Assembly: GCA_016109435.1 (NCBI GenBank)
Contig: JAEILR010000003.1
Location: 124,001 to 188,000 of the forward strand
Reading direction: 5' to 3'
DNA length: 64,000 nucleotides
Source: Methanomassiliicoccus sp.
Lineage (GTDB): Archaea > Thermoplasmatota > Thermoplasmata > Methanomassiliicoccales > Methanomassiliicoccaceae
Shown: positions 1 to 8,065 of the stretch, in pieces
Layout: every line of letters begins with the position of its first letter
Position numbering within the stretch: the first letter of the stretch is position 1
Position numbers and translations under genes: made by a program
The notes under the pieces: model-generated
Seen by the model: only the letters and a program-made list of their open reading frames with translations
The model's database searches: none
Told to the model about the DNA's origin: nothing

Positions 1-1053
1 GACCGGGTGGTGAGGACATCGAAAGGTTCGGCCTTCATCCTGGACGAGAACGACGCCGTCATATTCCTGAACCCCGCTGCCGAGATCCTTGCTGGGAGCT
101 CGGACCAGGCATGCGGGAGAAAACTGACCGAAGTGCTGCCGGGCTTCCCCCGGTCGATCCTGTCGGGAGACACGCCGTCCTCCCTTGACATCGAGGACGT
201 TCACGAGATCGTGCCCGGCCGCTTCTTCGATGTGGCCGTTCTCCCTATCCGCGACCATGCCGGCCGGCTGTCGGGGAAGACCGTCACGCTGCGGGAAGTG
301 ACCGCGCAGCGGGCAGCGGAAGCTGAGGCTCGTCTGGCCAACCACAAGCTGGACCTGATGAACAACATCACCCGTCATGACGTGCTGAACCAGCTGACGG
401 TCATCGAAGGGCACCTCGCCCTCGCCGCCGTCAAAACCGATCCCCTGGCGGTAAAGGAGCATATTGCCGCCAGCCATCAGGCCGCTCTGAACATACAAAG
501 GATGATGGACACCGCTCGCGAGTACCAGGAGATGAGCGAACGTACCCCGGTGTGGCAGGACCTGGAGAACAAGTTCATGAGCGCGAGCGCCGCCCTGGAC
601 CTCAAGGAGGTTGGCCTGACGATCGACACCAAGGGAGCGGAGGTGCTCGCGGACCGCCTACTGGAGAAGGTGTTGTACAACCTCATCGACAACTCCCTTA
701 CCCATGGGGTAAGAGTGAAGAACATCGCGTTCACCGTCACCAGGGGAAAGGGCGGACTCGAGTTAGTGTACAAGGATGACGGTCTGGGCGTTCCGGCGTT
801 CATCAAGCCCGGGCTGTTCACCAAGGGCTTCGGTCACCACTCCGGCCTTGGCCTCTACTTGTCCAGGGAAATATTGGCTCACAGCGGCATGACCATAACC
901 GAGGACGGTGAGCCGGGGCGGGGCGCCAGGTTCGTGATCAGGGTCCCCGAGGGGCGCTTCCGCAACATGGCCGACAGGAGAGCGGAGGTTTCCCCCAGCG
1001 GTAGTGAAAGGGCGAGCGGACGGCCGGGAGAGGCCAAGACCGCTCAGGCCTGA
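1..1053 (+). CDS. Archaeal PAS-domain sensor histidine kinase, C-terminal part (5' end outside window)
   Basis: The reading frame is open from base 1, so the start lies upstream and 350 residues are visible. They hold a PAS domain (about residues 3-110), a phosphoacceptor helix with the archaeal-type motif ITRHDVLNQL, and a HATPase_c domain with N box NLIDNS, DDGLGVP and a GHHSGLGLYL lid. It lines up without gaps with the C-terminal half of the next gene at a constant 1925-base offset. By analogy the missing N-terminus is probably a 7TM membrane region. It likely autophosphorylates on the His of RHDV. No response regulator lies nearby, so the output is unknown. Confidence 0.85.
   Translation, partial: DRVVRTSKGSAFILDENDAVIFLNPAAEILAGSSDQACGRKLTEVLPGFPRSILSGDTPSSLDIEDVHEIVPGRFFDVAVLPIRDHAGRLSGKTVTLREVTAQRAAEAEARLANHKLDLMNNITRHDVLNQLTVIEGHLALAAVKTDPLAVKEHIAASHQAALNIQRMMDTAREYQEMSERTPVWQDLENKFMSASAALDLKEVGLTIDTKGAEVLADRLLEKVLYNLIDNSLTHGVRVKNIAFTVTRGKGGLELVYKDDGLGVPAFIKPGLFTKGFGHHSGLGLYLSREILAHSGMTITEDGEPGRGARFVIRVPEGRFRNMADRRAEVSPSGSERASGRPGEAKTAQA
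187..950 (+). repeat. Paralogous repeat copy 1 (kinase PAS/HATPase region)
   Basis: This stretch matches 2112-2875 in register at a fixed 1925-base offset. It includes long identical tracts, such as about 75 bases from 625 matching those from 2550, and a highly similar block near 819-915. The identity reaches silent positions, which suggests recent tandem duplication or gene conversion between the two kinase genes. Confidence 0.85.
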
Positions 1054-1223
1054 GGCAGGGGTCCTGGCACCAGACATCCGTTATCGCCAGGTTCACCATC
1101 GATGTCGGCGGCGCCCGACGGCGTTGAGCCGCTCGTTCGATCGCCCGAAGCGCCCCACCGATAAAATCAATTTCCGCCACTGGCCTGAACATGATTATAT
1201 TTTGACCATCAGGTCACCCAGTA

Positions 1224-3053
1224 ATGCTGGAAGAAATCGTTGCCTTCATAGCCATTCTCCTGACCATCCTATCCAGCGGTCTGGCCCTGTTGGTATGGAG
1301 CCGCAGCAAGCGGGAGTTCCGGACGTCGTTCGTTCTGCTCATGGTGTCCCAGATGCTGATCATGTGGAGCTTTTTCCTGGACGTGCGCTCCCCGGACATC
1401 GAGGGCAAGCTGTTCTGGAACAACATCGAGTATCTGGGCTACCTGCTCGCGGCGATATTCTTCTTCCTGTTCGCGGTCCAGTACACGCGGGAGATCAAAG
1501 TGGACAGAAAGATCGCGCTCCTCCTCGGCGTCCCTGCGGTCCTCATCCTGCTGGCCGTGATCACCAACCCCTTTCATCACTTCTTCTACCTCCACACCGC
1601 GCTGTCCGGCGACGACTACCGATCCTTCGTGGCCGTTTACGGTCCCGGTTTCTACATCTACGTGGCCTATTCGGTCGTGCTCCTGGTAGGCGGCATCGCC
1701 GCCCTTGCCCATCAGTTCCTGAGGGCCACCAACGCTCACCGGGTGAGGGTCGGGGTCACCTGCCTGGCCTCCACCCTGGGGGTCATCGCTGTGCTCTTGA
1801 ACTTCATTTTCGTCTCCACCGCCCCCGGCGGTCTCCTGGTGTCCCTGGGCCTGCTGGCGTCCGACCTGCTGCTGTTCGTGGGCGCGTTCGGCTTCGAGCT
1901 GTTCTCCATGGTGCCGTTCGGACTGGACAAGGTGATGATGACCGCCAGGGGCATGATCTTTATTCTTGACGACTCCGACAAGATCCTGTTCATGAACCCG
2001 GCCGCCGAGTCCCTGGTCAGGGACACGGGCCAGGCATATCGATCGGATCTGATCGCCGTCCTGCCCAATTTCCCCAAGGCGGCGATAGCCGGGAACAAGG
2101 CGGAATCCCTAGATATCGAGGACGTTCACGAGATCGTGCCCGGCCGCTTCTTCGACGTTACGGTGCTGCCCATTCACGACCACGCCGGTCGGCTGTCGGG
2201 GAAGACCGTCACGCTGCGGGAAGTGACCGCGCAGCGGGCTGCGGAAGCTGAGGCTCGTCTGGCCAACCACAAGCTGGACCTGATGACCAGCATCACCCGC
2301 CACGACGTCCTGAACCAGCTGACGGTGATCGAAGGGCATCTGTCCCTTGCCTCTATGAAGGCCGACCCCCGGGCGGTGCAGGGCCACATCTCCGCCAGCC
2401 ACCAGGCCGCTCTGAACATCCAGAAACTGTTGGATATCGCGCGGGAGTATCAGGAGATGGGCAAGCGGATGCCGGTGTGGCAGGACGTGGGCCAGAAGCT
2501 CAGGGAGGCGGGAAGCTCGCTGGACCTCAAGGGAGCGAGCCTGACGGTCGACACCAAGGGAGCGGAGGTGCTCGCGGACCGCCTACTGGAGAAGGTGTTG
2601 TACAACCTCATCGACAACTCCATCGCCCACGGGGAAAAAGTGAAGCACATCCAGGTGGTCGCTTCGGAAGTGGGTCAGGACCTCAGGATCGTGTACTCCG
2701 ACGATGGCGTGGGGATCCCCACGGACATGAAGCCGAAACTGTTCACCAAGGGCTTCGGCCACCACTCCGGTCTGGGTCTCTACCTGTCCAGGGAAATATT
2801 GGCTCACAGCGGCATGACCATAACCGAGGACGGCGAGCCGGGAAAGGGAGCGAGATTCGTGATGACCGTGCCCCAGGGTCGCTTCAGGAACAACGCCGGG
2901 TTGGCGGCAACGGCCCTCGCGGACCGGACGGTGGAGACTGGCGGCCGGCCGGAGGAGTCATCGATCCCCCTAACGGCTGGGAAGGTCCCGTCCGCGTTGT
3001 TCGACCGACGTGAGGCGGTAAGAGGAGATATTAATCCAATGGCTAAGGATTAA
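1224..3053 (+). CDS. 7TM-PAS sensor histidine kinase
   Basis: This 609-residue protein has an N-terminal region of seven or more hydrophobic segments (about residues 1-235), resembling the 7TM module of membrane histidine kinases. A PAS domain follows (about 240-350), then a phosphoacceptor helix (ITRHDVLNQL) and a HATPase_c domain with NLIDNS, DDGVGIP and a GHHSGLGLYL lid, and a tail of roughly 50 poorly conserved residues. The predicted role is sensing a membrane-linked or small-molecule signal and autophosphorylating. The C-terminal half is a near copy of the preceding gene, whereas the distal tails differ. It starts at an ATG 170 bases after its neighbour. The signal and partner regulator are unknown. 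Confidence 0.88.
   Translation: MLEEIVAFIAILLTILSSGLALLVWSRSKREFRTSFVLLMVSQMLIMWSFFLDVRSPDIEGKLFWNNIEYLGYLLAAIFFFLFAVQYTREIKVDRKIALLLGVPAVLILLAVITNPFHHFFYLHTALSGDDYRSFVAVYGPGFYIYVAYSVVLLVGGIAALAHQFLRATNAHRVRVGVTCLASTLGVIAVLLNFIFVSTAPGGLLVSLGLLASDLLLFVGAFGFELFSMVPFGLDKVMMTARGMIFILDDSDKILFMNPAAESLVRDTGQAYRSDLIAVLPNFPKAAIAGNKAESLDIEDVHEIVPGRFFDVTVLPIHDHAGRLSGKTVTLREVTAQRAAEAEARLANHKLDLMTSITRHDVLNQLTVIEGHLSLASMKADPRAVQGHISASHQAALNIQKLLDIAREYQEMGKRMPVWQDVGQKLREAGSSLDLKGASLTVDTKGAEVLADRLLEKVLYNLIDNSIAHGEKVKHIQVVASEVGQDLRIVYSDDGVGIPTDMKPKLFTKGFGHHSGLGLYLSREILAHSGMTITEDGEPGKGARFVMTVPQGRFRNNAGLAATALADRTVETGGRPEESSIPLTAGKVPSALFDRREAVRGDINPMAKD
2112..2875 (+). repeat. Paralogous repeat copy 2 (kinase PAS/HATPase region)
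   Basis: Second copy of the kinase repeat, matching 187-950 without insertions or deletions. Confidence 0.85.
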
Positions 3054-3081
3054 GTATAACTTCTCTTATCGAACTTCCAAC

Positions 3082-3156
3082 GCTCCCGTAGTGTAGTCCG
3101 GCCAATCATTCGGGCCTTTCGAGTCCGTGACCCGGGTTCAAATCCCGGCGGGAGCA
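3082..3156 (+). tRNA. tRNA-Glu (anticodon UUC)
   Basis: A full cloverleaf can be folded by eye. The seven-pair acceptor stem GCTCCCG/CGGGAGC encloses a D arm, an anticodon stem CGGGC/GTCCG with loop CTTTCGA (anticodon TTC at 3118-3120), and a T arm CCGGG-TTCAAAT-CCCGG. The discriminator base is A3156, no CCA is encoded and no intron is seen. It decodes GAA, and GAG by wobble. Confidence 0.96.
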
Positions 3157-3289
3157 CTTCAATTCTATCCAGTCATCTGGTTTTGAAGGTCAATTCGTCC
3201 ATTTTCGGTACCGAGCCTTCTGGCCCGAAAACCCGTTCCTTTTCTTATGTTCAAGCTTAGCCTCCCGCTCTGCCCGGTAGTTATTGGCC

Positions 3290-3574
3290 TTAATGAAGGA
3301 CCAGATCTACGTGAAGGAGTCGAACGGTCGGCGGTTCATTGGATTTTTATGTATTACCGATGCTCTTCACTAGGTCTGAGTTCATGTACGCCTCAGCGCT
3401 CTCATGGGAATCGAAAACATGGATGCCGCCAAAATGACCGGTCGCTTCGTCATGGATGTAATACTTCTGCACCAGGCCAGGGACGGCACGATGCAGGTCG
3501 GCCCTTGCCTCGAAGTTCTTTATGACCTTGTCTTTCGGCAAGTCGCTCTTGAACAGGATGAGAACCACTTCCAT
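3290..3574 (-). pseudogene. YdhR-like putative mono-oxygenase, interrupted by one in-frame TAA
   Basis: The first 75 codons encode a YdhR-like ferredoxin-fold protein (MEVVLILFKSDLP at the start, GGIHVFDSHESAEAY in the middle). The frame then meets TAA at 3347-3349. Beyond that stop the same frame continues as KSNEPPTVRLLHVDLVLH and stops at 3290-3292. That gives a 94-codon reading of normal family length. A single TAC-to-TAA change would explain it, since no frameshift is needed. Either the gene is dead or a 75-residue product missing its last strand is made. A sequencing error is possible. It ends just after tRNA-Glu on the opposite strand. Confidence 0.7.
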
Positions 3575-3673
3575 GGAATGGCCTTGAATCTGAATTGGAT
3601 TGAGATGTTAAAAGCGTTCAATGCATAGTCTCTCGTCCTCACCGGCATACCTGGAATTCCCATTAGCGGTTGA

Positions 3674-3690
3674 GCGAGAAAAAAGATGGG
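3674..3690 (-). terminator. T-rich terminator after the 3704-4828 methyltransferase
   Basis: On the minus strand a run of six T (3679-3684) follows the stop codon by about 20 bases, typical of archaeal oligo-T termination. Confidence 0.45.
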
Positions 3691-3703
3691 GGCGAGGGCA
3701 CGC

Positions 3704-4828
3704 TCACTCCTTCATCTTGCCGCCGTCGTTCGTGCCCTGAACGAACGCCTGAAAATTCTCTATGGATATGCTCGGAGGGCACTCGCAGGCCATCGCGGCG
3801 ATGAAGCCGTTCTTGAAGCGCTTGTAGCGCATGGCGTCCTTGTACGCCTGATCGTAGACCTGCTTCGGCGTGCCGTTGAACGCGAGGATGGTGTCGGTGT
3901 TGCCCATCAAGCAGCACTTGCTCTCGTAGATCTTGGCCACCTTCAGCAGGTCGAACGGGTTCTGTCCGTCGTAGGCGACGTGCATGACCGAGCCGGGCGG
4001 GAACGGCATGTCCTCGCATAGGTGGTAGTCCGCCGAATGATCACCGCACTGGTGGTAGAAGATCCCGGTCGTCCCCGCGCCTATCTTGATGATCTTCTCC
4101 AGCGCCTCCTTCATATAGTCGGTGGCGAACTCCTTGCACTGGTCCACGGACATGGTCGAGCTGTTCGCCAGCAGGGTGGCGCAGGACGTCCTGAATGGCT
4201 TTCCCTCATAGATCTGGCTAACCGCTTCGCAGGCGTTGACGCAGTGGGTCACGACCTTCCTCATGATGCCATGCACGAGCTCCGGCTCCTGGAAGCACCA
4301 CATCAGCATGTTCTCCGGCGACACCCAGAAGCTGCCGATGACGAACGGCTCGTAGATGAACTGCCACGGCTTGTAGCCCTTGCCGGAGTACGCTTCCACC
4401 GCCTTCAGGCCCCTCACGTGCCTTGCCATCGTCGGCCCCTTTGCCAGCTCCTCGGGCGACAGGGGCTCGAGCTTATCTGCCAGCTCCACAGTAGGCGCAG
4501 GATGGGTCAGGATTCCGGGCGCGGGCATGAGGCCGGTCGGCATCTTGATCGTGCCGCCGTAGTCCTCGCTCCAATACACGGAATAGTTCCAGTTCAGGTT
4601 CGGGTTGATGCCGAACATCCGGGCGGTGTCCAGCTGCCAGGCGATGGCCTTCTCCGGTTCCGTGTAGTAATCGTACAGGGAATGGCCCAGGGCGGTGGCC
4701 GCAAAACCCCCGACCAGGGGGTTTATGGGCACGTGATCGTGGTCTCCAGCCACGAACATCCTCTTCACGTTCTCCTTTTCCCTGTCGTAGTTCTCCTTGG
4801 TCCCGGCAGGCAGCGATTCCCAGCTCAT
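3704..4828 (-). CDS. UroD-fold zinc methyltransferase (MtaA/MtbA-like), cognate substrate unknown
   Basis: This 374-residue protein belongs to the uroporphyrinogen decarboxylase fold family. The zinc-binding pattern of methylcobamide:coenzyme M methyltransferases is visible: H259-x-C261 (YHQCGDH) and C348 in MACECPP. That separates it from true HemE. The expected role is cytosolic methyl transfer between a corrinoid protein and a thiol such as coenzyme M. No corrinoid protein is adjacent, so it must work with one encoded elsewhere. The ATG is preceded by GATGAGG at a good distance. The methyl donor cannot be read from sequence, and a methylthiol or methoxy substrate is as possible as a methylamine. 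Confidence 0.82.
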   Translation of the reverse strand: MSWESLPAGTKENYDREKENVKRMFVAGDHDHVPINPLVGGFAATALGHSLYDYYTEPEKAIAWQLDTARMFGINPNLNWNYSVYWSEDYGGTIKMPTGLMPAPGILTHPAPTVELADKLEPLSPEELAKGPTMARHVRGLKAVEAYSGKGYKPWQFIYEPFVIGSFWVSPENMLMWCFQEPELVHGIMRKVVTHCVNACEAVSQIYEGKPFRTSCATLLANSSTMSVDQCKEFATDYMKEALEKIIKIGAGTTGIFYHQCGDHSADYHLCEDMPFPPGSVMHVAYDGQNPFDLLKVAKIYESKCCLMGNTDTILAFNGTPKQVYDQAYKDAMRYKRFKNGFIAAMACECPPSISIENFQAFVQGTNDGGKMKE

Positions 4829-5260
4829 ATCGATATCCTCATCATCTCTTCATCTCGGCACCACGCGCTCATTGGCGATCGCTTGATCCGCAGCGGGGCC
4901 AACGATGGTAGTACTGGCCTACCTATATGGGTTTTCTTCTTTATGCCTGCGGTTCGTCGTAAATGTTACATGTCGGCATATTGGGGCTCAACAACGGGCC
5001 GATCCGAAGGCAGGATGCGAATGCCCTGCTCAGTAAATGCTCCCATGCGCTTTCGCTCCCTGTCCCCGCAACCGCATCGATCCCCTGTGGATGTTGTCGA
5101 TCGTGCAGCGCTCCCCCGCCTCGGCCGTAAAGAGCGGTCATCACAGCATGAATATCTGAAGAACAAGGGGGGTCAAGGACCAGGGACCGCCCGTATTTTC
5201 CGAGATCCTCAGCCCATCCCGGACATAGCCCATATTTCATCGAGGGCCGGGCTGGTTGAA
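4829..5260. other. Intergenic region without recognisable gene
   Basis: About 430 bases between two divergent genes. Short open frames exist on both strands, but none has a family resemblance, a good ribosome site or codon use like the neighbours. The minus-strand gene could use the AT-rich patch CCATATAGG (rev, near 4919-4927) as a promoter, leaving a leader of roughly 70-90 bases. Nothing else was recognised. Confidence 0.5.
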
Positions 5261-5292
5261 AGGATTTATACCGCTCGCGTAATCACCGGGAC
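5257..5292 (+). promoter_or_regulatory. Promoter of the ubiA-ubiE pair
   Basis: A TATA box TTTATA (5265-5270), preceded by a purine-rich BRE-like GAAAGGA, lies 22 bases before the ATG at 5293. The mRNA is therefore probably leaderless or nearly so. Confidence 0.55.
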
Positions 5293-6192
5293 ATGTCGTT
5301 CAAGGTATGGATGGTCGAGGTGAGAGCGCCTTTTCTCCTCCTGCCCATCATCCTATCGCTGGTCGGAAGCTTTTTAGCACTCTACAACGGGGTCTTCGAT
5401 GCGCTCAACTTCATCCTGTTCACCGCCGTACTGCTGCTCCTGCACGTGACCGTCAACACGCTGAACGAGTATTATGACAACAAGACCGGCATCGACCTCC
5501 ATACGAACAGGACGATGTTCAACGGGGGCACCGGGACGCTGCAGAACGGGCTATTGGCCCCCCGGCAGGTCCTCGGCATGGCCATCGGGTGCTTCATCAT
5601 CGCCGCGATTATCAGCGCGGTCCTGGTGGTCAGGGTCGGGCCCGTTCTCATCCCTCTCGTCCTCATGGGAATGGTCTTTGCCCTGTTCTACACCCAGATC
5701 TTCGCCCGGAACATGCTGGGAGAGATATCTGCCGGCCTGGGACTGGGTTTCCTCCCGGTCGTTGGCGCGTACATGGTGCATATCCCGCTCCTCTCCATCG
5801 GCTGCTTGGTGCTTGCCGTCGCCGCGGGGATCCTCACCTTCAACCTCCTGCTCCTCAACGAGTTCCCGGACGTGGAGGCGGACACCAGGGGCGGGAGAAA
5901 GAACCTGGCCATCAAGCTGGGTCCCCGGCGGGCGGCCGTTCTTTATTCCGCGCTGACCTTCCTTGTATACGGCATATTGTTGGTGTTCGTTCTCCTTCAG
6001 ATGATCCCGACATTGTGCCTCCTGGGGCTGGTGACATTCCCCTTCGCCTACAAGGCGGCGACCACTTCCTTCAGCGATCCCACGAGGGTCGAATCCTTCG
6101 TCCACGCGCTCAAGGCGAACGTCCAGGTCGTCCTGATCACTCAGGTCCTGGTGGTCATCGGTATCGGAGCCTCACTATTGCTGCGTAGCTAG
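5293..6192 (+). CDS. UbiA-family prenyltransferase (MenA-like)
   Basis: This 299-residue protein has eight or nine hydrophobic segments. The two Asp-rich loops of UbiA prenyltransferases appear as NEYYDNKTGID (about residues 57-67) and NEFPDVEADTRGGRKNL (about 190-206). The sequence between them (GGTGTLQNGLL) resembles MenA (dihydroxynaphthoate prenyltransferase) more than the archaeal lipid enzyme DGGGP synthase. The expected reaction is attachment of a polyprenyl chain to an aromatic acceptor in the membrane. The next gene, 14 bases on, is a UbiE/MenG-like methylase, so the two probably act in sequence. The acceptor is unknown: menaquinone, methanophenazine-like or other. Confidence 0.85.
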   Translation: MSFKVWMVEVRAPFLLLPIILSLVGSFLALYNGVFDALNFILFTAVLLLLHVTVNTLNEYYDNKTGIDLHTNRTMFNGGTGTLQNGLLAPRQVLGMAIGCFIIAAIISAVLVVRVGPVLIPLVLMGMVFALFYTQIFARNMLGEISAGLGLGFLPVVGAYMVHIPLLSIGCLVLAVAAGILTFNLLLLNEFPDVEADTRGGRKNLAIKLGPRRAAVLYSALTFLVYGILLVFVLLQMIPTLCLLGLVTFPFAYKAATTSFSDPTRVESFVHALKANVQVVLITQVLVVIGIGASLLLRS

Positions 6193-6206
6193 GCAAGTGG
6201 TCGATC

Positions 6207-6914
6207 ATGACAGAAATGGACAAGTCGCCCAAGCGGATCGGGGAGCTGTTCGACGACATATCGCCGAACTACGACCTGTTGAACCACCTGCTTTCGATGT
6301 CGGTGGACGTTGGCTGGAGAGAGCTGGCCCTAAAGGAGCTGGAGATAAGGAAGGGGGACGTGATCTTGGACGTGGCCACCGGCACGGGGGACATGGCCCT
6401 GAAGACCAGATCTTCCGTGGACTGCACCATCGTCGGCATCGACCTATCGAGGAACATGCTGAAGACGGCCATGCAAAAGTGGGACGCCAGGTTCCCCGGG
6501 GGGACCTTCATGGCCCTCCAGGGCAACGCTCTCCAGATGCCCTTCGCCGACGACAGCTTCGACCGCTCCATGGTGGCCTTCGGTATACGGAACATGATCG
6601 ACATCGGAGGCTTCCTCGATGAGGCCCACAGGGTGCTGAGACCGCATGGGCACATGGCCATCCTGGAGTTCTCGGTGCCCCCATACCCTCTGGTCCGCCA
6701 GCTATACCTCCTTTATCTCACCAGGGTCCTGCCGTTCATCGGAGGCCTGCGTTCAGGCAACCGAGGAGCCTACCAATATCTTAGCGAGTCGATCCGGCGG
6801 TTCCCGTCCCCGGGGTCGATCGAGGAGCTGCTCGTTCAGCACCATTTCAGGACCGTCCGTTCACTTCCCTTGACACTGGGCGTCTGCCATCTCTACATCA
6901 TTGAGAAAATGTAG
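6207..6914 (+). CDS. UbiE/MenG-like C-methyltransferase
   Basis: This 235-residue class I SAM methyltransferase shows motif I as ILDVATGTGDMAL (about residues 53-65). It also has the UbiE/MenG signatures FDDISPNYDLLNHLLS near the N-terminus, AFGIRNM, and EFSVPP before a hydrophobic helix. Family members methylate prenylated quinone rings (demethylmenaquinone, 2-polyprenyl-benzoquinol). It follows the UbiA-family gene at 14 bases, so a common transcript is likely. Together they suggest synthesis of a prenylated ring lipid. The final product is not determinable because no ring-forming genes are in the window. It ends with TAG. Confidence 0.88.
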   Translation: MTEMDKSPKRIGELFDDISPNYDLLNHLLSMSVDVGWRELALKELEIRKGDVILDVATGTGDMALKTRSSVDCTIVGIDLSRNMLKTAMQKWDARFPGGTFMALQGNALQMPFADDSFDRSMVAFGIRNMIDIGGFLDEAHRVLRPHGHMAILEFSVPPYPLVRQLYLLYLTRVLPFIGGLRSGNRGAYQYLSESIRRFPSPGSIEELLVQHHFRTVRSLPLTLGVCHLYIIEKM

Positions 6915-7177
6915 GGGATGGTGAACGTCCACCATCCACGTGAATGAATGGGGACAGGCCCCTGTTCGATCCAGCGTTCATGGTGGTGAAACTATCCTCG
7001 AACGTTTTTGGTGATATGTTCCGAGGATGGCCGGTCTTCTGTCACGTCAAAGAACGTCATCGCCCCTGTAAGAGAGTATTCCTTCTCGGTGGTCACGTCC
7101 TAACCGCGCAGGCAGGCATGGCATCTCGGGGCCATCATAATAATAGCAGAAGGAACCCTTGATTCTCGGTGAGGAAC

Positions 7178-7576
7178 ATGGAGAGAACTAGACCACAAGC
7201 CGTACGGGAGGGCACGCAGGGATCAGAGAAGAGCGTCACCGTGGAGAACGGGGAGAGCGCCGTGCTCGAGAAGATCGCCGCGATGCCGGAACCGAACAAT
7301 GCCATGGGCCAGCGGCTCCATGCGATCATAATGGCCAGTGCACCATCTCTTACGCCAAGGCTATGGTATGGGATGCCCGCGTACGCCAAGGACGGCAAGG
7401 TCGTCTGCTTTTTCCGCGGCGGAGATAAGTTCAAGGAGAGGTACATGACGCTCGGCTTCAACGACGACGCGAACCTTGATGAGGGCGCCATGTGGCCGAT
7501 CGCCTTCGCGCTGACGGAGTTGACCGCGGATGAAGAGGAAAAGATCGCGGCGCTCGTGAAGAAAGCGGTGAGCTGA
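7178..7576 (+). CDS. DUF1801 / YdhG-like domain protein
   Basis: A 132-residue soluble protein. The C-terminal 90 residues carry the DUF1801 (YdhG/iron-chaperone-like) pattern: [20 protein letters not shown], then a strand-rich middle with [10 protein letters not shown] and a final helix. Function in this family is poorly known. The ATG at 7178 is preferred because GGTGAGG sits five bases upstream; a GTG at 7169 overlaps that site. About 260 bases between this gene and ubiE hold no recognisable gene. Confidence 0.75.
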   Translation: MERTRPQAVREGTQGSEKSVTVENGESAVLEKIAAMPEPNNAMGQRLHAIIMASAPSLTPRLWYGMPAYAKDGKVVCFFRGGDKFKERYMTLGFNDDANLDEGAMWPIAFALTELTADEEEKIAALVKKAVS

Positions 7577-7634
7577 GGGTCGAGCAGTTCCTAGGTCTGC
7601 TCTATTTTATCATAATAACTTCCTACTGGACACC

Positions 7635-7979
7635 ATGAACGGAAAGGTATCCACGGTCCTCGTGACCTATCCTGACGAGGAGACCGCCCGTGCTATTTCG
7701 AGGTCCTTGATAGAGCGCCGTCTCGCGGCCTGCTCCAATATCTTCGCTGTTGGCTCCATCTACCGATGGAGGGGGGAGATCAAGGAGGCCTCCGAGTTCG
7801 CATCGCTACTTAAGGTCCGGTCGGAGGACTTCCAGGCCGTGGCCGAGGCCGTTAGGGAGCTGCATCCGTACGACGTTCCTTGCATAGTCCGGTACGACAT
7901 CGCGGACGGCTCAGGGGATTACCTTGGATGGGTCATGAGCTCGACAGCACGGCCTCCGGAGGATCGAGCTCCTAAGTGA
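7635..7979 (+). CDS. cutA: CutA divalent-ion tolerance protein
   Basis: A 114-residue protein of the CutA1 family, PII-like trimers linked to copper and other divalent ion tolerance. Visible hallmarks are VLVTYPDEETARAISRSLIE, the RRLAACSNI segment, SIYRWRGEI and the HPYDVPCIV motif near the C-terminus. The length is normal for the family. It stands 58 bases after the DUF1801-like gene in the same direction. Confidence 0.93.
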   Translation: MNGKVSTVLVTYPDEETARAISRSLIERRLAACSNIFAVGSIYRWRGEIKEASEFASLLKVRSEDFQAVAEAVRELHPYDVPCIVRYDIADGSGDYLGWVMSSTARPPEDRAPK

Positions 7980-8065
7980 GCTGCTGATGGGGGAACATGG
8001 CTCCGAAACGCGCACAGGCCGCGAAGGCCCCGATATCGGCGGTCCTCCCCCTTCCCTACGCCCGG

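Noticed and set aside
7-1053. First kinase as a complete short gene starting at base 7
   Set aside because: The frame is open to base 1 and aligns with the middle of the second kinase, so the gene begins outside the window.
3290-3349. Pyrrolysine-type readthrough in the YdhR-like gene
   Set aside because: The interrupting codon is TAA, not TAG, so amber readthrough cannot apply.
3704-4828. HemE (uroporphyrinogen decarboxylase) for tetrapyrrole synthesis
   Set aside because: The zinc ligand pattern H-x-C plus late Cys belongs to methyltransferases, and the HemE substrate-binding N-terminal motif is absent.
4941-5240. Possible 99-residue minus-strand gene in the gap before ubiA
   Set aside because: No ribosome site, no family resemblance, and several competing frames of equal length.
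4022-5323. Long plus-strand open frame antisense to the methyltransferase gene
   Set aside because: It is a shadow of the real minus-strand gene in GC-rich DNA; composition is Arg/His/Gly-rich without domains.
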